Part shown: positions 57,838 through 64,000 of the stretch, piece after piece
Layout of the letters: every line of letters starts with the position of its first letter
How positions within the stretch are numbered: position 1 is the stretch's first letter
From: Guyanagaster necrorhizus
Taxonomy: Eukaryota > Basidiomycota > Agaricomycetes > Agaricales > Physalacriaceae
Length of the DNA: 64,000 nt
Assembly (NCBI RefSeq): GCF_019112545.1
Contig: NW_025064898.1
Span: 711,993 to 775,992 of the forward strand
Reading direction: 5' to 3'
The notes under the pieces: generated by a model
What the model was told of the DNA's origin: nothing
The model's database searches: none
The model's input: only the letters and a program-made list of their open reading frames with translations
Program-made: the position numbers and the translations under genes

Positions 57838-58246
57838 ATATATTATGTATCGTAGTCTTTACTCGAATAACCATATTGTGTTTGCCTGAATCTGTCTGGA
57901 AAATGATCGGCATTGGCGGACCGGAAGTTCCCGAAGTCGCGATGGGGTCGTCATAGATGACGACCGGGTCGTGTTTGCTTTCCACTACTATCTTTCTCTA
58001 CAGTATATAATACGCAGCCCAGGTTGCCTAATTTCTTTCTGTCCCCCTGATTTCTCCCTGATACGCGCTAGAATCTAGTAACGGAATAATACGGTATCGC
58101 CAGTATTTCGTACAGAAGCCGGCGTCGGAAACACGTTCTTCGACCAGGACCCAAATCCGATAATTTCCTGATCTGGCGTTTTGCTGGGAATCTTAGGCGT
58201 GTCCAGCCGAGTACGTCCAGAGCATATAACTGTCCTGTCACTACCC
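57838..58246. other. RPLP0-TPS1 intergenic region
   Basis: It holds the RPLP0 3' end (AATATATTATGTATCG just after the stop) and the TPS1 promoter. No other gene is seen. Confidence 0.6.
58004..58048 (+). promoter_or_regulatory. TATA-like box and stress-element-like CCCCT upstream of TPS1
   Basis: TATATAA at 58004-58010 and CCCCT at 58044-58048 lie 200-240 bp before the TPS1 start codon. CCCCT is the yeast stress response element bound by Msn2/4, which acts on TPS1 in yeast. Whether it works in this fungus is unknown, and a pentamer may occur by chance. Confidence 0.35.
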
Positions 58247-60005
58247 ATGTCCAGCTCTCCCATCCACCCAGCCATGGAGGGCGGCCACCTCATCGTCGTT
58301 TCCAACCGTCTTCCTATCACCATTACCAAGGATGCTGCAGGCGAGTACCACTTCAAAATGTCCTCTGGTGGTCTCGTTTCAGCCCTTTCTGGCTTCAAAA
58401 AGTCGCTCAACTTCACCTGGATCGGCTGGCCAGGATTCTTCATTCCCATCCGCGACCGTCCCCACGTCGACAAACGCCTCATGGAAGAGTACTCCTGCCA
58501 GGCTGTGTATCTCGACGATGACGTTGCGGATCGTCACTACAATGGCTTTTCCAACTCCATTCTATGGCCTTTGTTCCATTACCACCCCGGCGAGATGAAC
58601 TTTGAAGAAGAAAACTGGTCAGCGTATCGTCAGGCGAATCTTCAGTTTGCAGAGGCTGTCAGGATGCAGCTCACTCTAGGATCGATGGTGTGGGTGCAAG
58701 ACTATCATCTCATGCTGCTGCCGATGCTCCTACGCGGTCTGATTGACGGCGCACCGACGGGGAGCAATTACACCCAGAAAGAGCTGTCCAAGATTGCAGA
58801 GGGCATTGAAGGCGAAGATGTTACGGTTACCAAGTCAGAGGCTGTTCCGGGAATCAAGATTGGTTTCTTTCTACATACCCCGTTCCCAAGCAGTGAGATA
58901 TACAGGTGAGCCTCAATCGCTCATTCGCTGCGTGCGCTTATACCTTTTAGAATTCTCCCAGTCCGGCGTGAAATCCTTCTTGGGATCCTTTACTGCGACC
59001 TCATCGGCTTCCATACCTACGACTACGCCCGACACTTTCTTTCTTCATGCACACGTATCCTTGGTCTTCCCACCATGCCCAATGGTGTTGAGTTCGAAGG
59101 CCGATTGGCCCACGTCGGTACATTTCCCATCGGTATCGAGCCCGCGTCGTTCATTGATGTGAGTAACCGACTCCAACGCACAGCCGACTCTCTAACGACT
59201 ATTCCAGAATCTCAAAAAAGAATCCGTCAAATCTCGAATTGGTCAGCTGGAACAACGGTTTGGCGGTGTCAAGGTCATTGTGGGCGTCGATCGGCTTGAC
59301 TATATCAAGGGCGTACCGCAAAAATTGCACGGCTTGGAGTTGTTTTTGGCACAGCATCCAGAGTGGATCGGCAAGGTGGTTCTCGTGCAGCTAGCGGTTC
59401 CGTCCAGGCAGGATGTGGAGGAATATCAGAATCTACGGTCGACGGTTAACGAACTCGTTGGTAGGATCAATGGCCGCTTTGGAACCGTCGAGTTCATGCC
59501 GATTCATTTCATGCACAAGAGTTTGCCATTCGATGAGCTATGTGCGCTGTATGCGGTCAGTGACGTGTGCCTAGTGTCAAGTACAAGGGACGGGATGAAC
59601 CTGGTCCGTATTTCCCTCTGTTTTCTTTTTTACAAGACAGTTCTTCATAGCAATTTCCAGGTGTCATATGAATACATTGCCTGTCAGCAGGCAAGACAAG
59701 GAGTCATGATCCTTTCGGAGTTTGCTGGTGCTGCGCAGAGTCTGAACGGGTCAATCGTCATCAACCCGTGGGACTCGCAACAAGTCGCTGACGCGATCCA
59801 TGAGGCTGTTACGATGGATGCGGGCGTCCGAGCGGAAAACCATCGCAAGCTGTTCAAGTACGTGAACAAATATAGTGCATCGTTTTGGGGAAGTAGCTTC
59901 ATCAAGGAGATGAGCAAGATCAAGCTTGAGGATGATGCGGAGACGGTTCAGAAGATTGAGGATGGGATCATTAGGGATGGGCTGGTTACGCCGAACGGCA
60001 ACTGA
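58247..60005 (+). CDS. TPS1: Alpha,alpha-trehalose-phosphate synthase (UDP-forming)
   Basis: 535 residues from four exons (58247-58905, 58951-59158, 59208-59603, 59661-60005), introns 45-57 bp. It makes trehalose-6-phosphate from UDP-glucose and glucose-6-phosphate in the cytosol, the first step of trehalose synthesis in stress tolerance and glycolytic control. It is a GT20 family enzyme. VVSNRLP (residues 17-23) binds sugar phosphate. GGLVSALSG, WIGWPGF, VWVQDYHLMLLP (Asp152), FFLHTPFPSSEIYR, GVDRLDYIKGVP (Arg318, Lys323, the phosphate ligands) and DGMNLVSYEY (417-426) are all intact. ATG 58247 (MSSSPIHPAMEGG) is chosen; 58274 is an alternative and an in-frame ATG at 58181 is less likely. 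No phosphatase (TPS2) domain is fused. Length is near that of fungal Tps1 (495-520). Confidence 0.96.
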
Positions 60006-60259
60006 GCGTCGAGTCTGAGTGTCTAGAGAAAGTTCTTATACAAGATGCAAATACGTCATTATGGTATTCTCTACTGAAATTGATTTGCATGCAGAGACGA
60101 GTATAGAATGACAGGATTCGTGTACCCGTAAGAGCGTCCCAGCCATGATCACAGATACTTGAAACCTACCAGAGATTGTCGCTGATGTAGAATATACCGT
60201 GTACTTGTAGTGGCAACCCGAGCATGAAGCGATGGTGGTTAGGATATGAAACAGATAGA

Positions 60260-60643
60260 TCACATCCTAGGTTTCATGGTATCATGGTCCGTGTTCTCTG
60301 AATTGATGATATTATGTCTTTCAATACGACAAACTGGGCGAACAATCCCTGCATGAACAATGGGGAAGACTATACTCACTCCTTTCTCAAATGGTTTTGG
60401 AATTTGGGAATCTGGCAGCGAGGCTGAGAAAGTTGGTGCCATTCTCCTTGGACCAATAGCGGTAGATGTATATCCCAAAAATTGAAGAAACACACCATAC
60501 TTAAAGTGCTGTTGAGTGATATTTATAAGTGCTGTTAACAAGAAGGCTGAACGGGGAACTGATCTTTCATCCGGGCGTGACACGACGTGAATACCGGAAT
60601 GAGTCTTACATGCGATAATAAATGCTGCGGCAGAGATTGTCAA
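60260..60643 (-). CDS. Possible small unrecognised gene
   Basis: A 127-codon open frame (MTISAAAFIIACKTHSG...), partly hydrophobic (SAFLLTALINI, YGVFLQFLGYTSTAI). GTAAGA and GTGAGT with downstream AG sites could also split it into short exons. I do not recognise it. It may be chance, since no family motif is seen. It sits tail-to-tail with TPS1 at the start of the long gap. Confidence 0.2.
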   Translation of the reverse strand: MTISAAAFIIACKTHSGIHVVSRPDERSVPRSAFLLTALINITQQHFKYGVFLQFLGYTSTAIGPRRMAPTFSASLPDSQIPKPFEKGVSIVFPIVHAGIVRPVCRIERHNIINSENTDHDTMKPRM

Positions 60644-60885
60644 AGGCCATGAGAGATTCAGTAATGTGGAATCTCGGTAGCTATACTACTTAGTCCTTAC
60701 TAAGGAAGTTTGATGAACCGCGGCCCTCAAAGTCAAGCCCAAGGTGTTTAATCTGATTTTATCATCACTATCTCACCAGTTCTAGACTCACACGATTCCG
60801 CTCTGAGAGTGCTCGAGGGCTCTAGTTCTGGGACGGAGCAATTATACTGATTTGGTTATGGCCGCCGATCATTGATCAGTGACGA

Positions 60886-60893
60886 TGACGTCA
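60886..60893. promoter_or_regulatory. CRE-type palindrome TGACGTCA
   Basis: A perfect 8 bp CRE/ATF palindrome, preceded by GACGA and followed by TAAAATATGAGTCAT, which contains a TGAGTCA-like AP-1 half site. bZIP factors such as Atf1/Sko1 bind such sites in fungi. The controlled gene is unclear: it is 0.9 kb after the TPS1 stop and 1.8 kb before the PMC1 start. A CACGTG E-box lies at 61068-61073. Confidence 0.35.
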
Positions 60894-62712
60894 TAAAATA
60901 TGAGTCATACCAGTCTTCGCAGATTACGGGCCGTTTCAAAAGTGAAAAATACAGTGCCAGAAAGTGTCAGTCGTCGACTAGGATTCGGGTCAAAGTGGTT
61001 TTCTCCCTTTCTCTTCCTTAGAGCTCTTCAACGGTGATTTCCACAACTATTTTGATATAGAGTAGAACACGTGGAACAGGCTCGGAAAAGCGGGTGTTAT
61101 TATTGTCCTTAGAGTCCGGTTCCTCCTTCAACGTTTACTGGCCTGGCCATAAACGTGTGTACAACGAGCTTGTTCGGCGTGAAAGAAAACTATGTAAGTT
61201 AGACGCTGCGGTAAGGCCTTTAAACCCAACTGATGCTTTATAAAGGTAGAACTTTGGGTGCGGTGTAGCCAAATGAAAAATTGCTGCGATATAATTATTA
61301 ACGCCGTACCAGTGAAGGTCTTTGTACGGTTTGTCAGGCCGGACGCAGCGAGCTTCGGCCTCGTCGGAAAACGCTGCAGTTTGGTTTTTTTTTTTTTTTT
61401 CGCGAGCGCAGTTTGATCACAATCACGGAAAGGTGATGTTGGCGAATTTAATGTCCGATAGCGCTGTAGTGACTGTCCTCGGTCTTCCCAACCATAGCTG
61501 ACCCTAGTGAGACCTCTGATGTAGTTCAAAAGTGATATATCTCGATTTGCTTATTGCTGACGATATTCCTCTATATATCTGGTGTGCCTGTCATTGTGGC
61601 GGGCAGCGGGGGCTGGCCAGAACCCTGCTAAATAGAACCAGACCAGCTCGGCTGAAGTCTTGAGTTACGAGCCTTGAAGCTTTTGAGTCGCTACGTTACA
61701 TTATGAGGTCATTCACGTATAATATGCACATGCATATAGAAGGCTAAACCAAAACAGATACAACCGTGCGACTTTGTATGGATACCAAAAAGTGGGACGA
61801 GTCGCGGAGGGAGCGAGGCTATGCGCTAACTTGGAAAGATGGAAATTCGAGGAGAACTGTCGTGCTTGTGGACCAATAAATTCGGAACTGAAACATTCGC
61901 TTCGCGAGATCTGGGGACCTAATTGACCTGGATAGTAAAGATGCTATGCGCAAAATTTGGCGCTATATCGGTTGCAAGTGAGAAAAATGTGACAAGATGT
62001 CTCCTTATGGCGTAGAATGAATTCAGAAGCAGTTAGCAGTACAGTAGCCAATACATTGTGTTCCGAGAGGCAGTGCAAGTCCTGGGGGTCCTTCTGAGCC
62101 TTAAAAGGCCCGACGCGTGTAGCACAAGTCGCTCTACAAAGACTCCTAAAGCCGTGGGGGTGCTAAGATTTCTTGAAATTTTTCCATTGGTAACGAGGCA
62201 GTGAACTGACGTACTAGCCCCAACAATGAGCATAGCGTCGCCGTGACTGGCAAAGGCAGCGCCAGTACAGCAGTCCATGGAGAAGGGTTGTCTCCAAATG
62301 CAGAATACTTCCAAGCCGAAAAAAAAAAACCCCCGCAGTGATCACTGGAAAAATGTCTGATGATCCGGAGGCCGCTCCGCATGGGCTTGGCTGCCGAAGA
62401 CAAAAAATGTAGAAATTCGAGCTTTTAGATAATAACTCAGTACAGTACCCGGCCAGATACTCCATCAGTGGTACATGGCGCGAATTGTGATAGACGCCAT
62501 GCAACCGTTGGGGCGCTTAGCATACGATGAGTTTTAAAATGAATTTCCAAAAGGAGGAGATGTGCCGGAGGCAGTGCGCCAAGCCTTCCAGAATATCTCT
62601 TTTCCACAATGACGACCTCCACAGCACAACCACGACTTCCTTCCCGTCCCTTCGCCTCTCCCACAACGCATGAGGACTCTCATTAGCTCCTCTTACAGTC
62701 GAACAACACACA

Positions 62713-64000
62713 ATGGAGTCCCATGATCACTCGACGAGCCCTGCAATCATCATCGAGGATGCTACTTCAACAGGCGAGAGATCCAGCGGCAACGAGGCCG
62801 TCATTTCCACACCTCTTACACCAAACGATGGCAGCAATCGAGGTTTGTTGTCGCCGCTGCATATCCCTAGGCAGACGCGTAATTCCGTCGAGGTTCACTC
62901 GCCAGGGACACCTTCAGATATGTCCGACACATCGTCTGTCCCGCCATCACCCACTCTTTCCAGCTCTTCCGGTCCTTACCCAACAACGCTCGCTTTACGG
63001 GAAAACCAGCCTGAACTTCGTTTCAATTCAAGCCTTCTTTCACCTGACTCGCCCATACACAACCGTAAGGCTAGTGTGGGAACTCTCACAAGCTCGAATG
63101 AAGGAACAGTTGTGGAAGAGCATCGCAGTGAAAAGTCTGCTTCTGGTTCTGATACACACAGTTACACGCAGTACGACGCGTCGCGTTCGCCCTCCCGTGA
63201 AAGGACACAGAGCGCGTCGCCTGAGAGGAGGCCTGAGGTGCAGAAAGAGGAGAAAGATCAGTCAATGGAGAAAGGGAAGAAGAAAACGAAAATGAAAAAA
63301 GACGATGAGGAGGAGGAAGATCCAGCCGGTCATCGAGCAGAACTAAAGCAAGATGCCAATTTTGACCCCACACCTTTCCGTTTCAAGCCTTACCAGCTGG
63401 CTCACATGCTTGACCCCAAGAACTTGGATACCCTACAGGACATAGGTGGAACCTCTGGTCTACTGCGCGGTCTGGGCTCCGATAGCATCCATGGGCTCGG
63501 CTCAGGTCCAGGGCGTGCTGATGGTCGGCCAGGCGCTGGGGATGGTGCTTCCGACCGACATGATCCTGAGAGGGAGGTGCCTGCCATCACTCTCACCGAG
63601 CCTGGCGGGGATGTTCATTCCACCCATGCCTCTGATATTGACGACGAAGCTGCATTCGCGGCTTCGTTCGATGACCGTCGGCGCGTTTACGGGCCCAATG
63701 TATTGCCCGAGCGTCGTAGCAAATCCTTGTTGCAGCTTATGTGGACAGCCCTCAAGGACAAAGTTTTGGTATATTCCTCTCTCGTGTAACACATATCATA
63801 TCGTCTTATCTTTTCCAATCAAGATTTTACTATCTATTGCTGCTGTTGTCTCTCTTGCTCTCGGGTTCTTTCAAGATTTCGGTGTCACTCGAGATGCAAG
63901 CGACGGTCCTCCGGTCGATTGGGTGGAAGGTGTTGCCATTATGGTTGCTATCATCATTGTCGTAAGCATGTCACCTCATCGTTCTCGCACAGCCTTTTCT
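62713..64000 (+). CDS. PMC1: P2B-type Ca2+-transporting ATPase, N-terminal part
   Basis: The first two exons (62713-63768, 63824-63961, 398 codons) of a calcium pump that continues past the window; the next intron starts GTAAGC at 63962. The long cytosolic N-terminus is Ser/Pro-rich with an acidic/basic stretch (KGKKKTKMKKDDEEEEDP). A family segment begins near residue 222 (FRFKPYQLAHMLDPKNLDTL, then GGTSGLLRGLGSD). Next come VYGPNVLPERRSKSLLQLMW and the first membrane helix (LILLSIAAVVSLALGFF, about 352-368), split by the first intron. VDWVEGVAIMVAIIIV leads into helix 2. Fungal PMC1 pumps load Ca2+ into the vacuole. The phosphorylation DKTGT motif lies outside the window. ATG 62713 is the first start in this frame. 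Confidence 0.92.

Larger units (their letters stand above)
60006..62712. other. 2.7 kb region with no confident gene
   Basis: Contains the TPS1 3' end and the PMC1 promoter. CpG and base composition are host-like and no retroelement text is visible. A 16-T run is at 61385-61400 and an A/C run near 62319-62335. Open frames on the minus strand at 61128-61529 and 62033-62504 lack recognisable protein patterns. I found no tRNA-like cloverleaf or B-box. Confidence 0.6.

Noticed and set aside
61128..61529. 133-codon minus-strand frame
   Set aside because: It contains the poly-T tract read as KKKKK, has no family motif and composition expected by chance.
62033..62711. Overlapping minus-strand frames before PMC1
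   Set aside because: Several frames overlap, with poly-Phe from an A-tract and no recognisable domain. They lie in the PMC1 promoter region.
1..64000. tRNA, rRNA and CRISPR arrays
   Set aside because: No tRNA A/B-box pair or cloverleaf was recognised, no rRNA text was seen, and repeats are LTR-type with no spacer-repeat periodicity.

Overview
The window looks like nuclear DNA of a filamentous basidiomycete, most likely an Agaricomycete mushroom. The genes on the right are split by many 44-57 bp spliceosomal introns, and their best matches by eye are fungal: a fungal-luciferase-family protein, an SRA-domain protein, trehalose-6-phosphate synthase, ribosomal protein P0 and a vacuolar-type calcium ATPase. 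The window has two very different halves.

Positions 1-50,759 are one continuous stack of nested, decayed LTR retrotransposons of the Ty3/gypsy chromovirus type. Coding potential is broken by transitions (CGA to TGA, CGG to TGG, CAG to TAG, TGG to TGA/TAG) and CpG is almost absent. LTR ends (TGTTA...TAACA), target-site duplications (TSDs) and host reading frames that resume after each insertion give the order of events. Element E (plus strand) is the base layer and ends at 50,759. Inserted into E are C (minus, 15934-19173, in the 5' LTR), F (plus, 23189-31300, TSD CAAAT), B2 (minus, 33039-40475, TSD AGAGT/AGGGT), G (plus, 41646-49658, TSD ATTAG) and a solo LTR (50040-50655, TSD CTTTA). C was split by A2 (minus, ending at 15933). 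A2 was split by A1 (plus, ending at 3360) and by B1 (plus, 6205-11095, TSD CAGAC/CAGTT). The left ends of E, C, A2 and A1 lie outside the window. E, F, G, A1 and A2 are one superfamily (gag with CCHC knuckle, protease, RT, RNase H, integrase, chromodomain). C is a close relative. Family B has a different LTR, gag and pol.

The most unusual feature is in family B. Both copies carry, between pol and the 3' LTR and on the opposite strand to pol, a gene with a Lys/Glu-rich part, a conserved 48-49 bp intron, a Cys cluster and a coiled-coil tail. An intron can survive retrotransposition only if it is antisense to the element RNA, so this looks like a host-type gene carried by the element.

Positions 50,760-64,000 are gene-dense host DNA. 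In order: an SRA/YDG-domain gene (minus); a fungal-luciferase-family gene (plus), divergent from it with about 130 bp between the start codons; a 938-residue PPR-like probable mitochondrial protein (minus), convergent with a 29 bp gap; RPLP0 (plus); TPS1 (plus); a 2.7 kb stretch with no confident gene; and the 5' part of a PMC1-type Ca2+-ATPase (plus) running off the right edge. These genes are unrelated housekeeping or orphan functions rather than a pathway cluster. CpG-free sequence continues about 360 bp past the last LTR into the 3' end of the SRA gene.
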